The notes below the pieces were generated by a model. It searched no databases and was not told the DNA's origin. It worked only from the letters and a program-made list of their open reading frames with translations. A stretch of DNA of 64,000 nt from CAINVV01 sp963663675 (GTDB lineage: Bacteria; Bacteroidota; Bacteroidia; Bacteroidales; Prolixibacteraceae), in assembly GCA_963663675.1 (NCBI GenBank), contig OY760498.1:1240001-1304000 (forward strand). The letters run 5' to 3'. Each line of letters opens with the position of its first letter. The first letter of the stretch is position 1. Position numbers and translations under genes: made by a program. Of this stretch, positions 18,958-28,339 are shown piece after piece.

Positions 18958-20946
18958 ATGGCAAATAAGCTAATATACATCTTGTTAGTTTTCCTTTTTC
19001 CTTTTGCGATGTTCGGACAGAATAAATCTGCATCTGTAAAAAGTAAGGTTGTTTCAAAAACAGCAGTAGTAAAGTCAGCCAATAAATATTCACCGGAGCG
19101 GGAATTGCGGCTTGCACAAAGAATCCAGGTATACAACTCGTTGGTGGTTTTAAAAAACAATGGCCATATTTTGCCATTGAACAGGCTTGATACCTTAAAA
19201 ATACAGGTCGTTAGTATTGGCACGGGCCATGGAAATCAGTTGCATCAAATGATGGACAGATATTCAAAGACAGCGTATCTGGAGTTAAATTCATCGTCAG
19301 AAATTGAATCGTTCATACAAACCTATCCCACAACAACCGGTTATAATCTTGTCATTCTTGTAATTGGCGACAAATTGCCTGTCCGGGAAAATATGGATAA
19401 TAATGACACATACAAAGCCGGGAAAAATGAATCGTCCATTACTGCAGTTGAAGAAAAATTGTTGAATAAGGTCCCCAAAGGGACGAAAGTAGTACTGTTG
19501 TACTTAGGATCTCCGCATTTCGCGGAGAACAATACTTTCCTGGAGCGGGCAGATGCACTGGTTGCAGCAGGAAGGTCAGACTATGACTTTATTGACCTTT
19601 CTGCCCAGTTAATCTTTGGTGCAATTGGTGCGGCAGGCAAACTCCCAGAAGACCTGGGGAAGTACAAAAAGGGGGATGGGATCGCTTTTTTACCGAGCGG
19701 ACGTCTCCGGTATGTCATCCCTGAAGAGGTGGGCATCGATTCTGTAAAACTTGCCCAAAAAATGGACTCACTGGTTGAATTAGGACTTAAAGTCAGGGCT
19801 TTCCCCGGATGCCAGATGCTTTTAGCCAAAAAAGGGCAGGTCTTCTACCAAAAGTCATATGGTTTTTTGACCTTTGATCAATCCCGGCCTGTACAAAATG
19901 ACGATTTATACGATCTGGCTTCTGTCACCAAAATCCTTGCTCCCTTGCCAGCGCTGATGATGTTGGCCGACCAGAATAAATTCCAGGTTGATAAAAAAAT
20001 GAGTGATTACTGGACAAACTGGAAAGGGAGCAACAAGGAAGGTATTCTTGTTTCAGATTTACTTTCCCACCAGGCCAGGCTCAAGCCTGGCATCGTTTTA
20101 TGGCCGGTAGTTATAGACGGAATGGGCCATTACATTTCTGAATATTGTTCTCTGAAGCAAAAACCAGGTTATAATCTCAGGGCATCAAATGGATTGTATC
20201 TTCTTGACAGTTTTCCCAATGAAGTTTACAGCATGATCCGGGATTCTCCTTTGCTTAAAACAAAAAAATATGTTTATTCTGACCTGGGATTTGCAATACT
20301 ACCGGGGGTTATTGAGAAATTGACCGGTGAAAATTATGAGAAATATCTACAGGAAAGACTATACGCCAAACTGGGAGCCTCAACACTGATGTACAATCCC
20401 TGGTCACATGAGGAAATGGACAAAATAGCACCAACGGAGAATGACAAAACATTCAGGCACGAACAACTTCAGGGTTTTGTCCATGATGAGACAGCAGCCA
20501 TGATGGGTGGTATTTCGGGCAATGCCGGATTATTTGGTACTGCCGGTGATGTGGCCAAAGTTATGCAACTATACCTCCAGGGGGGCGAATATGGAAATGA
20601 AAGGTTTATTTCTGTGGAAACAATAAAAAACTGGACTAGTAGTCATCGCGGGAAAACAATTAACAGAAGGGGTTACGGCTTCGATAAACCGGGAATTCAG
20701 AACAGTCGTTACAAAGGGAAAGTGAGATATCCCTCCACAGTCGTTTCTGAGGAAAGTTACGGGCATTCAGGGTTCACAGGAACATTTACTTGGGCAGATC
20801 CTGCCAATGACATGTTGTTTGTATTTTTATCTAATAGGGTATATCCTGACAGGAACAATCATAAAATCAATAAATTGAATTTGAGGCAACAGATTTTGGA
20901 GAATGCGTTTAAGCTGGTCGGAAATCAGCCTGTTGCGGAGCACTAA
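18958..20946 (+). CDS. serine hydrolase (beta-lactamase/AmiE-like) with partial GH3 C-terminal domain
   Basis: A 662-residue exported protein with a signal peptide (residues 1-20). Residues about 55-245 match the C-terminal, non-catalytic domain of GH3 beta-hexosaminidases (SLVVLKNNGHILPL at 61-74; LIFGAIGAAGKLP near 220-230). Residues about 258-650 are a class C beta-lactamase-like domain with S322-V-T-K325, Y440-S-D and HSGFTG (603-608). In related Bacteroidota a full GH3 (NagZ) domain precedes these, giving about 1,000 residues. Here about 340 residues of the catalytic GH3 barrel are absent and the signal peptide joins straight to the GH3 C-domain. The start at ATG 18958 is preferred to the TTG one codon earlier. 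It likely acts on muropeptides or peptides in the periplasm. Confidence 0.82.
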   Translation: MANKLIYILLVFLFPFAMFGQNKSASVKSKVVSKTAVVKSANKYSPERELRLAQRIQVYNSLVVLKNNGHILPLNRLDTLKIQVVSIGTGHGNQLHQMMDRYSKTAYLELNSSSEIESFIQTYPTTTGYNLVILVIGDKLPVRENMDNNDTYKAGKNESSITAVEEKLLNKVPKGTKVVLLYLGSPHFAENNTFLERADALVAAGRSDYDFIDLSAQLIFGAIGAAGKLPEDLGKYKKGDGIAFLPSGRLRYVIPEEVGIDSVKLAQKMDSLVELGLKVRAFPGCQMLLAKKGQVFYQKSYGFLTFDQSRPVQNDDLYDLASVTKILAPLPALMMLADQNKFQVDKKMSDYWTNWKGSNKEGILVSDLLSHQARLKPGIVLWPVVIDGMGHYISEYCSLKQKPGYNLRASNGLYLLDSFPNEVYSMIRDSPLLKTKKYVYSDLGFAILPGVIEKLTGENYEKYLQERLYAKLGASTLMYNPWSHEEMDKIAPTENDKTFRHEQLQGFVHDETAAMMGGISGNAGLFGTAGDVAKVMQLYLQGGEYGNERFISVETIKNWTSSHRGKTINRRGYGFDKPGIQNSRYKGKVRYPSTVVSEESYGHSGFTGTFTWADPANDMLFVFLSNRVYPDRNNHKINKLNLRQQILENAFKLVGNQPVAEH

Positions 20947-21197
20947 TTAGACATGTTATAAAACAGTTATTGCCATTTTTTTTAAAGTAGTTATTTAAAT
21001 TGGTGTCTATCAACAGGTAATATATTGGTCCGAATTTGTTAAATGTTAAAAAATCTAAATTTCAACAACTGGATTTTAAATGATGTAACAGTGGTGTAAC
21101 ATTATTGAATTATTAATATTAATTTGGCTGAACTGAAACATGCAATAACAAGTTTACCCTATAAAATTTATTTATTAACTTTTTAAAAACCAATACT

Positions 21198-21446
21198 ATG
21201 ACCGCAAAAATAACATTTAATGAGTTAAGAAAAATTAAAGACAATTTACCTGACGGTTCCATGCACCGCATCGCCGAAGAGTTGGGTTTGGATGTTGAGA
21301 CCGTCAGGAATTATTTTGGTGGAGCTAATTATGCCCACGGCAAAAGTGTTGGCATGCATATCGAGCAAGGCCCCAATGGCGGAATCGTTTTGCTGGATGA
21401 TACAACGATATTGGAAAAAGCCCAGGAAATTCTTCACGGGCACTGA
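21198..21446 (+). CDS. small helix-turn-helix DNA-binding protein
   Basis: An 82-residue protein. Residues 5-45 read as a helix-turn-helix (FNELRKIKDNLPDGSMHRIAEELGLDVETVRNYFGG; the second helix aligns with a recognition helix). The rest is a short acidic tail. Similar small proteins are widespread in Bacteroidota and lack a defined target. A strong terminator lies just downstream and about 250 bases of non-coding, AT-rich sequence upstream, so it is its own transcription unit. Regulation of a neighbouring gene is possible but not shown. Confidence 0.75.
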   Translation: MTAKITFNELRKIKDNLPDGSMHRIAEELGLDVETVRNYFGGANYAHGKSVGMHIEQGPNGGIVLLDDTTILEKAQEILHGH

Positions 21447-21474
21447 CCCCATCAAAGGGTTTAACCTTGCTATT

Positions 21475-21500
21475 CTGCCCCATTCAGGGGCAGTTTTTTT
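21475..21500 (+). terminator. intrinsic terminator
   Basis: The stem CTGCCCC (21475-21481) and GGGGCAG (21487-21493) encloses a 5-base loop and is followed by seven T. It ends the small HTH gene 29 bases after its stop codon. Confidence 0.95.
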
Positions 21501-21520
21501 AACACTAAACTTATAATAAA

Positions 21521-22294
21521 ATGAGAAATCTATTCCTGATTCTGGCCTTAACATTACCTGTTCTTCTCCAGGCAAAAACCAAAGAAACGAAGTTGTACAA
21601 TGGTAAAGATTTGAGCAACTGGGAAATTTTCACACCTGCCACTGGTGCGCAGCCTTCAGAAGCCCTGTTCAGTGTAGTTAATCTCTCCGGAGAAAATCTG
21701 TTGCGAATTACCGGTGAAATAAATGCCTCTCTGGCAACTAAAAAGGAATATGAAAATTATCATCTGAGGATGGTTTTTCGTTGGGGGGAAAAAGTATTCA
21801 AGCAAAAGAATTCAGGGATATTGTATCACAGTTATGGTCCATTTGGCGAAGGACTTGGCGTATGGATGAGTTCACATGAATTTCAACTCTGTACAGGCAA
21901 AATAGGGGATTCTTATTGCATGGGGAACAGCTATTTTGAAATTCCTTCTTCCAAAGATCCGGATGGCAAAGTATTCAGGTATTCACCACAAGGAACAAAA
22001 TCACAGTTTGGCACAAATTTCCCCGCTAAGAATTGTGCAAAAAAATCAGACAATGAAAAACCGTCGGGAGAGTGGAACGTAGTCGATCTGTACTGTTATG
22101 GCAGGACTTCTGTTCACGTTGTGAACGGAGCGGTCACCATGGTTAACTACAATTCGGGAAGAATTGAAAAAGACGGGTCGGTATTACCGCTTTCAAAAGG
22201 GAAAATACAGATACAATCTGAGGGGGGTGAGCTTTTTATTAAAAGTATTACTCTCGAAAAAATAAAACAAATACCATCTGAACTGATTAAATAA
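21521..22294 (+). CDS. DUF1080 (3-keto-disaccharide hydrolase-like) secreted protein
   Basis: A 257-residue exported protein with a signal peptide (about 1-18, LILALTLPVLLQAK). The jelly-roll fold of DUF1080 is indicated by LYNGKDLSNWEIF at the start of the mature protein and KNSGILYHSYG in the middle, with GEWNVVDLYCYGRTSVHVVNG later. Recent work links this family to hydrolysis of 3-keto-glycosides produced by Gfo/Idh/MocA-type dehydrogenases, which are present at 9073 and 26969. It is a single gene flanked by terminators. The substrate is not known. Confidence 0.85.
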   Translation: MRNLFLILALTLPVLLQAKTKETKLYNGKDLSNWEIFTPATGAQPSEALFSVVNLSGENLLRITGEINASLATKKEYENYHLRMVFRWGEKVFKQKNSGILYHSYGPFGEGLGVWMSSHEFQLCTGKIGDSYCMGNSYFEIPSSKDPDGKVFRYSPQGTKSQFGTNFPAKNCAKKSDNEKPSGEWNVVDLYCYGRTSVHVVNGAVTMVNYNSGRIEKDGSVLPLSKGKIQIQSEGGELFIKSITLEKIKQIPSELIK

Positions 22295-22315
22295 TTTCAG
22301 AACAAGATGACTGGT

Positions 22316-22352
22316 AAAAAAAAGCGGGATCAGAAAAATCCCGCTTTTTTTT
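22316..22352. terminator. bidirectional intrinsic terminator
   Basis: The stem AAGCGGGAT (22322-22330) pairs with ATCCCGCTT (22338-22346), with an A-run on the left and a T-run on the right. It serves the convergent DUF1080 and NIPSNAP genes. Confidence 0.92.
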
Positions 22353-22356
22353 ATTG

Positions 22357-23160
22357 CTAAAAGTCGGAGTAGTCAGTCGGGTGAAGAAGCAGAATAACCG
22401 ATCTTGATACTGTATTTTTGTATTCGGCCATGCCGGATAGTCTTTTCCAATCGGGGTGATTTTTGAAGGAATCCCAATGCGAAGTGCGGGCAGCAAGATT
22501 TTCGAATGATGTCATGTACATCAGGTTAGGCATGGTGCTGCCTGAGATGACTTCAGCATAGAAAACAGCATTAAAATCCAGGCTGGTAAATATTTTCATC
22601 TCTCCACCGGCGTTAAACATTTCAACTTTCTTTCTGAACAGATTTTCTGTGGGGCCTTCGTAGCTCCTCAGCTCATATATCCTGTCAGCCGGGGCAGTAG
22701 CATGTTTGGGAATGAAATAATTCGGGGCATCCGGAAATGCCAACAAGAGGATAGATTCCTTGCGGACGAACGGAACCTTGTCGAAAGGTGCGCCAAGAAA
22801 ATCAATGCCACTCTTCTGGTATTCAGCATCTTTAATGAGTGCATCCTGAATTTTCATAAAATGATCCAAAGAACTGAATGGTACCCATACGAAAACACGC
22901 TTTCCTGATAAGGTATCTGTTTCAACAGGTTTAAAAACGCCGATACTTTTAATTCCGGCCCTGTGCAGAGCAGGCAAATAAGCATTTTTTAGAAAATTGT
23001 CAACTTTTTCTTCCTGTGCTTTACCTGACAATTTGAAAACCTGAATCTGGTAATAGTCACGGGATTTGGCAAAACCTGCATTTGTCAGTGAAATGACAAA
23101 CAAGGCTAAAAAAATCAATTTCAAAAATGATTTTTTACAAAGACTGTTCATTTGGTACAT
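22357..23160 (-). CDS. exported NIPSNAP family protein
   Basis: A 267-residue protein with a signal peptide (about 10-31) and two ferredoxin-like NIPSNAP repeats (about 34-135, YYQIQVFKLSG; and 160-265, RIYELRSYEGPTENLFRKKVEMFNAGGEM). The ending KNTVSRSVILLLHPTDYS is typical of Bacteroidota NIPSNAP proteins. The biochemical role of secreted members is unknown; they are often near sugar catabolic genes. It is divergent from the Nudix-type regulator, with a large palindrome in between, so it may be that regulator's target. Confidence 0.83.
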   Translation of the reverse strand: MYQMNSLCKKSFLKLIFLALFVISLTNAGFAKSRDYYQIQVFKLSGKAQEEKVDNFLKNAYLPALHRAGIKSIGVFKPVETDTLSGKRVFVWVPFSSLDHFMKIQDALIKDAEYQKSGIDFLGAPFDKVPFVRKESILLLAFPDAPNYFIPKHATAPADRIYELRSYEGPTENLFRKKVEMFNAGGEMKIFTSLDFNAVFYAEVISGSTMPNLMYMTSFENLAARTSHWDSFKNHPDWKRLSGMAEYKNTVSRSVILLLHPTDYSDF

Positions 23161-23304
23161 TGGATCTGATTTATTTGTTGGTTTGACTAATGTAGCAAAA
23201 ATAACAAAATTTATGATTCCGTTTATTTGTCACGAGGTTTCTATCAGGATCATTTTCAAGGCAAGGCATGCCTCAGATAATTGATTGACCGGACTTTCAC
23301 ATGC

Positions 23305-23351
23305 CACTGTTTTCACCGATATCCGGAAAATTCCGGACATATCGGTCAGTG
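23305..23351. promoter_or_regulatory. large palindrome, candidate operator
   Basis: An interrupted palindrome: CACTG (23305-23309), ACCGATAT (23315-23322), CCGGAA (23323-23328), AA, TTCCGG (23331-23336), AC, ATATCGGT (23339-23346), CAGTG (23347-23351). It lies between divergent NIPSNAP and Nudix-regulator genes and has no T-run. Its size and place fit a dimeric regulator site. Confidence 0.6.
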
Positions 23352-23433
23352 AGCTAGTTATTACATTTATTTTTACGACAGCATTACAGGTATAAAATAC
23401 TTTTATAAGTTTGTTGCAACCAGTTATACTAAA

Positions 23434-24141
23434 GTGGGAAAGAGAAATACTCATTGGATACCTCCTGAAATTTACGGGCAAAATCCAAGGCATTACGTTG
23501 CGGTCGACTGCTCAATATTCGGATATGAGGATGGTGAGCTCAAACTTTTGCTTTACCCCCGCAGTTTTGAGCCCTCACAGGGCAAATGGTCCCTGATGGG
23601 CGGATTTGTCCGTGAGCAGGAATCACTGGAAGAAGCAGCTGGTCGGGTGTTGTTTCAGACAACAGGGTTGCACGATATTTTCCTGGAACAGGTTACAGCT
23701 TTTTCTAAACCAGACCGTGATCCCGGTGCGAGAGTAATCAGTGTCACATTCGTTGCACTCATCCGGATCGATTTGCATGACCAGCAACTTGCCAGCCAAA
23801 ACGGTGCGCTTTGGTGGCCCGTGACTAAATTGCCCGAACTGATATTTGATCATGGAACAATGGTGCGGAATTCGCTCTCATTTTTGCAAAATAAGGCTGT
23901 TGTGGTATTGCTGGGAAAAGAACTTCTTCCGGAAAAATTTACCCTGATGCAATTGAGAACCCTTTATGAGGCGTTATTTCTAAGGTCGTTTGACCCGGGA
24001 AATTTCAGGAAGAAAGTACTGTCACTGAATGTCCTTGAACGATTGGATGAGAAAAACACTTCAGAATCCAGGAAAGGTGCATTTTATTACAGGTACAAAA
24101 AATCGGATCCGGATACAATTAATATTACCAAATTTCCCTGA
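23434..24141 (+). CDS. Nudix-domain transcriptional regulator (AraR/NrtR type)
   Basis: A 235-residue protein with an N-terminal Nudix fold (about 20-150) and a C-terminal winged helix (about 165-230, FTLMQLRTLYEALF...FRKKVLSLNVLERLDE). In the Nudix box (about residues 56-79) the REUxEE core reads RVLFQT, so the metal-binding glutamates are missing. It is therefore a sensor domain without hydrolase activity, as in AraR/NrtR-like regulators. The start is GTG 23434, since TAAGTTTG at 23406-23413 fits a -7 box just upstream. The ligand could be a nucleotide-linked metabolite such as ADP-ribose, or a sugar; it cannot be told. The palindrome at 23305 is the likely binding site. Confidence 0.85.
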   Translation: MGKRNTHWIPPEIYGQNPRHYVAVDCSIFGYEDGELKLLLYPRSFEPSQGKWSLMGGFVREQESLEEAAGRVLFQTTGLHDIFLEQVTAFSKPDRDPGARVISVTFVALIRIDLHDQQLASQNGALWWPVTKLPELIFDHGTMVRNSLSFLQNKAVVVLLGKELLPEKFTLMQLRTLYEALFLRSFDPGNFRKKVLSLNVLERLDEKNTSESRKGAFYYRYKKSDPDTINITKFP

Positions 24142-24216
24142 ATCAGCTTGTTACAGATAATGAATCATGATGGTCAGAAAATGTCTGATGAAACTGCTGA
24201 TGAAAGAAACAAAATA

Positions 24217-24657
24217 TTACAATCCTCCAAAAATTCCTTTGATTGCTCTGTGGAATTTGTGAAATGACTTAACAGGTGGTGCATACATCAGAATGCACTT
24301 TTTCGAAATTACCGGTAAACCGAGCCTGTCAATGCATTTCTGTACATCTTGTGACCAGGCTCCCTGCTGTAACCAGATTTTTTTTAATCCGATTTGCGCA
24401 GCTTCTTCCAATACCCGTGGAACATTTTGAGGAGGAATCGCAATCCACAATGCTTCAACCTTCCCATCCAGCGATTGTAAGTTTGGATAGCAGTCAATTC
24501 CGTCTATTACATCGGCTTCGGGGTGAACCGGGAAAATTTCATATCCCTTTGACCGTAACTCTTTACAGGCCATATTACCGAATTTTTTGTCAGAACGTGA
24601 CATTCCTATGATGGCAATTTTTTTGGAACTGATGAAGTCATCAATCAATGGATTCAT
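24217..24657 (-). CDS. CoA-binding domain protein (YccU-like)
   Basis: A 146-residue single-domain Rossmann-like protein of the CoA_binding_2 family. The N-terminal IAIIGMSRSDKKFGNMACKEL is the phosphate-binding segment, followed by GYEIFPVHPEADVIDGIDCYPNL and KKIWLQQGAWS, then a KKCILMY end. The length is normal for the stand-alone form. The role is unknown, perhaps CoA sensing or protein acylation. It converges with the Nudix regulator gene and has no operon partner. Confidence 0.85.
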   Translation of the reverse strand: MNPLIDDFISSKKIAIIGMSRSDKKFGNMACKELRSKGYEIFPVHPEADVIDGIDCYPNLQSLDGKVEALWIAIPPQNVPRVLEEAAQIGLKKIWLQQGAWSQDVQKCIDRLGLPVISKKCILMYAPPVKSFHKFHRAIKGIFGGL

Positions 24658-24813
24658 AAATATGAGTTAATTTTTTAAAACAATTTTCCCGGAATTGATT
24701 TTTCCGAATACCCGTCTGCTAAAGCTAATTGAAGTTGGCCAGCGACTTCAATATTAAAGCTAATTTAATGAATTATTTCCTGATTCAGAAGTGACGGATC
24801 TGACTTTCTACCT

Positions 24814-25485
24814 CTATTTGTTCCACTCCGCAAAAGATTTTTCTAGGACTCCTGTAAATGTATCAACTGGCTGTGCCCCTGAAATGCCATATTTTTGATT
24901 GAAGATAAAAAACGGAACTCCTCTTATCCCAAGGTTTTGAGCTTCTTGTATATCCTGATTTACGCTATAGGCATAATCATCATTGGTTAATGCCTCCTGA
25001 ATATCTTCTTCCTTCAGTCCTATATTTTGGCCTAACTCCATCAGTTCTTCAGGATTTCCGAAATCTTTGCCATCGGTAAAATAGGCCCTGAAAAAGCTCT
25101 CTTCCGCTTCGTCACCCAGTCCTTTGGTCTTTGCCATTTGTATCACTCTGTGAGCGGAAAATGAATTGGCAACAATTGCCTTATCGAGATTGTATTCCAA
25201 TCCGGCACTTTTAGCCATCTCCAATACCCTGCCATTCATCTTAAAGGCCTGCTCAAAGGTTATTCCTTTTCGGTCGGCCAGGTATTGAAAGACATTCTGC
25301 CTCTTATTGGAATACAGGGGAATAGTTGGGTCAAGCTGATAACTGTGCCACACTAATTCCACCATGTCACGATTTGCAAACGTGTTCAGGGCCTTTTCAT
25401 AATGCCGCTTTCCAATATAGCAAAAGGGGCACATAATGTCGCTCCAAACATCTACCTTCATTTTATTTACTTCGTTTTCCATCAT
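24814..25485 (-). CDS. DsbA family oxidoreductase (FrnE-like)
   Basis: A 223-residue cytosolic thioredoxin-fold protein of the FrnE/2-hydroxychromene-carboxylate isomerase-like DsbA group. The redox motif CPFC lies near residue 19 in VDVWSDIMCPFCYIGKRHYE. A helical insert follows, and the C-terminal GIRGVPFFIFNQKYGISGAQP carries the cis-Pro loop. No signal peptide is seen. The function is likely thiol-disulfide exchange or isomerisation. The true start may be the ATG at codon 9 (MKVDVWSD). A single gene. Confidence 0.85.
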   Translation of the reverse strand: MMENEVNKMKVDVWSDIMCPFCYIGKRHYEKALNTFANRDMVELVWHSYQLDPTIPLYSNKRQNVFQYLADRKGITFEQAFKMNGRVLEMAKSAGLEYNLDKAIVANSFSAHRVIQMAKTKGLGDEAEESFFRAYFTDGKDFGNPEELMELGQNIGLKEEDIQEALTNDDYAYSVNQDIQEAQNLGIRGVPFFIFNQKYGISGAQPVDTFTGVLEKSFAEWNK

Positions 25486-25811
25486 TATTTTGAGAATTTG
25501 TTCAGGGTATACGTATTTCTCCGGATAGGATTACATCAGGATTGACCCAATAGGTATTTAAAATCATTTTTGAGGTCGGTTTATTTTAAAATGTAAGGAT
25601 GTCCCTGTTGAGTTCTGAAGCAGCAGACTTCAGGAAATTTACTAGAAAGTTGTGATGTTTTCCTGTAATTTTCCCCGGAGCTAGTAAAATTTTGAAGTTT
25701 TGGGCTCTTTTAACGATTTTTTGTAAAGCATTATCTATCTTCACAGTACAACAACGACCAACTACAGTTTTTTCAATTTACAGCACAAAGAAAACTCACA
25801 ATCCATTAATT

Positions 25812-26882
25812 ATGAAAATAAAATCAATAGTAACAGTTTGGATGATTGCCACTTTCCCATTTGCCCTGTTGGCACAAAATGCCAAACAAGATCAAACGGG
25901 AAAGGCCTTGAAAATTACTTTTGTTAAGCATGAGACCGAAAAAAAGATCGATGTCATGATTGACAGTAAACTCTTTACATCCTATTGCTGGTATGATGAT
26001 GTATTTAAACCTGTGCTTTATCCTGTATGTACTTCTGCCGGCACTGAGATTACAAGGGGATTTCCGCTCAAGCCAAAGGAAGGAGAACGTAATGATCACC
26101 CGCATCAGATCGGTATATGGCTGACCTATGGGAATGTCGATGGCAATGATTTCTGGGGAAATGGTTCGCTTGGGTTAGGCAAAAAAAATGCCAATGGAGG
26201 GGTAATTAAGCATTTGAAAGTTGATAAGCTAACCGAAGGGACAGGTGAAGGCAAATTGTTTACCACTGAGAGCTGGACTGATTCAACAGGTCAGGAATTA
26301 TTGTCAGAACATTCTGAATATCATTTTATTGCCAGGGGACAGACCCGTATAATTGACCGTATTGTCACGTTGACTGCCACCTCTAAAACGGTGAACTTTA
26401 AAGATACAAAAGAAGGCATGTTTGGAATTCGTGTAGCACGTCAACTTGTGCTCCCTTCCAAAGAGAACGTTACCCTGACCGATGCCAGGGGCAATCCGAC
26501 TACCGTGAAAGCTATGACAAATAAAGGAGTTACAGGTAATTATCTTAGCAGTGAAGGAGTTACGGGTGATGCTGTTTGGAGTACCCGCGCTAGATGGATG
26601 GATCTGTACGGTATAATTGGGGCTGAAAAAATCTCACTTGTAATATTTGACCATCCAAAAAATCAAAATTATCCTACCTTTTGGCACGCAAGAGGATATG
26701 GCCTGTTTGCGGCCAATCCGCTTGGGGCGAAGGATTTCACAAAGGGGAAAGAGGTGTTGAATTTATCCTTGCCATCTGGTAAGTCAATTACATTCAGATT
26801 CAGGCTATTAGTGAATTCCGGCTCATACCTGACAGCATCAGGGATTAATGCATTGGCAGATGAGTTTGCCAAGGCATATTGA
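25812..26882 (+). CDS. DUF6807 (PmoA-like) secreted protein
   Basis: About 356 residues with a signal peptide (about 1-20, VTVWMIATFPFALLAQ). The start is the ATG at 25812 because it gives a clean signal peptide; the frame is open further upstream. The family signature HPHQIGIWLTYGNVDGNDFWG is present, with later WMDLYGII and FWHARGYGLFAANPLGAK segments. The family is annotated as PmoA-like but is mainly seen beside sugar-oxidising Gfo/Idh/MocA genes. Here such a gene follows after 86 bases in the same direction. The role is likely in sugar or glycoside catabolism; the reaction is unknown. Confidence 0.82.
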   Translation: MKIKSIVTVWMIATFPFALLAQNAKQDQTGKALKITFVKHETEKKIDVMIDSKLFTSYCWYDDVFKPVLYPVCTSAGTEITRGFPLKPKEGERNDHPHQIGIWLTYGNVDGNDFWGNGSLGLGKKNANGGVIKHLKVDKLTEGTGEGKLFTTESWTDSTGQELLSEHSEYHFIARGQTRIIDRIVTLTATSKTVNFKDTKEGMFGIRVARQLVLPSKENVTLTDARGNPTTVKAMTNKGVTGNYLSSEGVTGDAVWSTRARWMDLYGIIGAEKISLVIFDHPKNQNYPTFWHARGYGLFAANPLGAKDFTKGKEVLNLSLPSGKSITFRFRLLVNSGSYLTASGINALADEFAKAY

Positions 26883-26968
26883 TGGGGTCAAGCAAATGAT
26901 TCTGTGGTATATAAGTAGAAAAATTGCAAGATAAATTTAACCTTTCACCTTCTAAAACGACTGTTGCT

Positions 26969-28339
26969 ATGACTGAAAGACGAGATTTTATCAGGAAAAG
27001 CTTACTGGGTACTTCCGGAATTACCATGGGCGGAATGGGACTTAGTGCGAAGTCTTACTCTTCCATTATGGGAGCCAATGAACGTGTCAATATCGGTATT
27101 GTTGGCATCAGGGCCCAGGGGCAATCTCATATCACCGGCTATTCCAGGCTTAAAAATGCACAGGTTACTGCATTGTGCGACGTAGACAGTAACCTGTTCG
27201 ACGAACGGATCAAAAAGCATTTCACGGATAAGGCGCTTCCTGCTCCAAAAGTCTATGGTGATATGCGAAAACTATATGAGAATAAGGATGTTGACGCGGT
27301 CTCAGTCGTTACACCCAACCATTGGCACGCATTAGCGTCGATTTGGGCTTTGCAGGCAGGGAAACATGTATCTGTGGAAAAACCTTGCTGCTATAACTTT
27401 TTTGAAGGACAGAAACTGGTTGAGGCAGCCGAAAAATATAAGTTGATTGTTCAGGACGGAGCTGAACAAAGGAGCAATCCTTGTTCGCAAAGCATGGCAG
27501 AATACCTGCACAGCGGCAAACTGGGAGAAGTGTACATGGCCAAGGGCCTTTGCTATAAATGGCGGGACACAATCGGGAAAATGCCTGACGAGCCCGTTCC
27601 TGCCGGAGTAGATTATGATCTTTGGCTTGGTCCGGCGCCCAAGAGGCCATTCTCTAAGAACAGGTTTCACTACAACTGGCACTGGAACTGGGATTTTGGC
27701 AATGGAGATATGGGAAACCAGGGCGTTCATGAAATGGATGTTGCCCGTTGGGGACTCGGTGTGACCCTGCCAACAAAAATTACTACTGCAGGTGGCCATT
27801 TTATGTTTGATGATGACCAGCAGACTCCTAACGATCTGATAGCTGTTTTTGAATTTCCAAACCCCCAGGGTGGGGGAGACAAGAAGAAAATCCTCCAGTT
27901 TGAAGTGCGGCACTGGATCACCAACCGCGAGGGAGTAGTAAGCGAAAATCCGGGTCCGGAAAATACCTATATGGTCAGTTCGGACAATTCAATCGGGAAT
28001 CTCTTCTACGGATCAAAAGGCTATATGACCAAAAATGTCAACCAGTGGCAGTCTTTCTTTGGCAAGGAAAGGTTAGCAGGGGATCAGGGATCCGGTCTTG
28101 GTGACCATTACGCTGATTTTGTCGATGCCATCAGGAACAATGACCAGAAACTCGCGAAGGGAGATATCCGGGATGGATTCTATTCCTGTGCATTAATGCA
28201 TCTGGGAAATATTTCCTACAGGCTGGGACGATCCCTCGAATTTGATCCGCAAAAGATGAAATTCATCAACGCTCCGGATGCGGATGCCATGCTGACCCGG
28301 CAATACAGAAAGCCATTTGTGGTTCCTGATAAAGTATGA
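26969..28339 (+). CDS. Tat-exported Gfo/Idh/MocA family oxidoreductase
   Basis: About 456 residues. The start at ATG 26969 gives MTERRDFIRKSLLGTSG, a twin-arginine signal for export of a folded, cofactor-bound protein. The Rossmann fold (NIGIVGIRAQGQSH) is followed by VVTPNHWHALASIWALQAGKHV with EKP (SVEKPCCYNF), and a C-terminal alpha/beta domain with WHWNWDFGNGDMGNQGVHEMD. It belongs to the secreted group that often oxidises the 3-position of sugars. Together with DUF6807 (upstream) and UroD-like (downstream) it forms a rightward group. Confidence 0.88.
   Translation: MTERRDFIRKSLLGTSGITMGGMGLSAKSYSSIMGANERVNIGIVGIRAQGQSHITGYSRLKNAQVTALCDVDSNLFDERIKKHFTDKALPAPKVYGDMRKLYENKDVDAVSVVTPNHWHALASIWALQAGKHVSVEKPCCYNFFEGQKLVEAAEKYKLIVQDGAEQRSNPCSQSMAEYLHSGKLGEVYMAKGLCYKWRDTIGKMPDEPVPAGVDYDLWLGPAPKRPFSKNRFHYNWHWNWDFGNGDMGNQGVHEMDVARWGLGVTLPTKITTAGGHFMFDDDQQTPNDLIAVFEFPNPQGGGDKKKILQFEVRHWITNREGVVSENPGPENTYMVSSDNSIGNLFYGSKGYMTKNVNQWQSFFGKERLAGDQGSGLGDHYADFVDAIRNNDQKLAKGDIRDGFYSCALMHLGNISYRLGRSLEFDPQKMKFINAPDADAMLTRQYRKPFVVPDKV

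Noticed and set aside
20947..21197. Gap before the small HTH gene examined for an RNA or promoter
   Set aside because: AT-rich with no stable hairpin and no clear -33/-7 pair.
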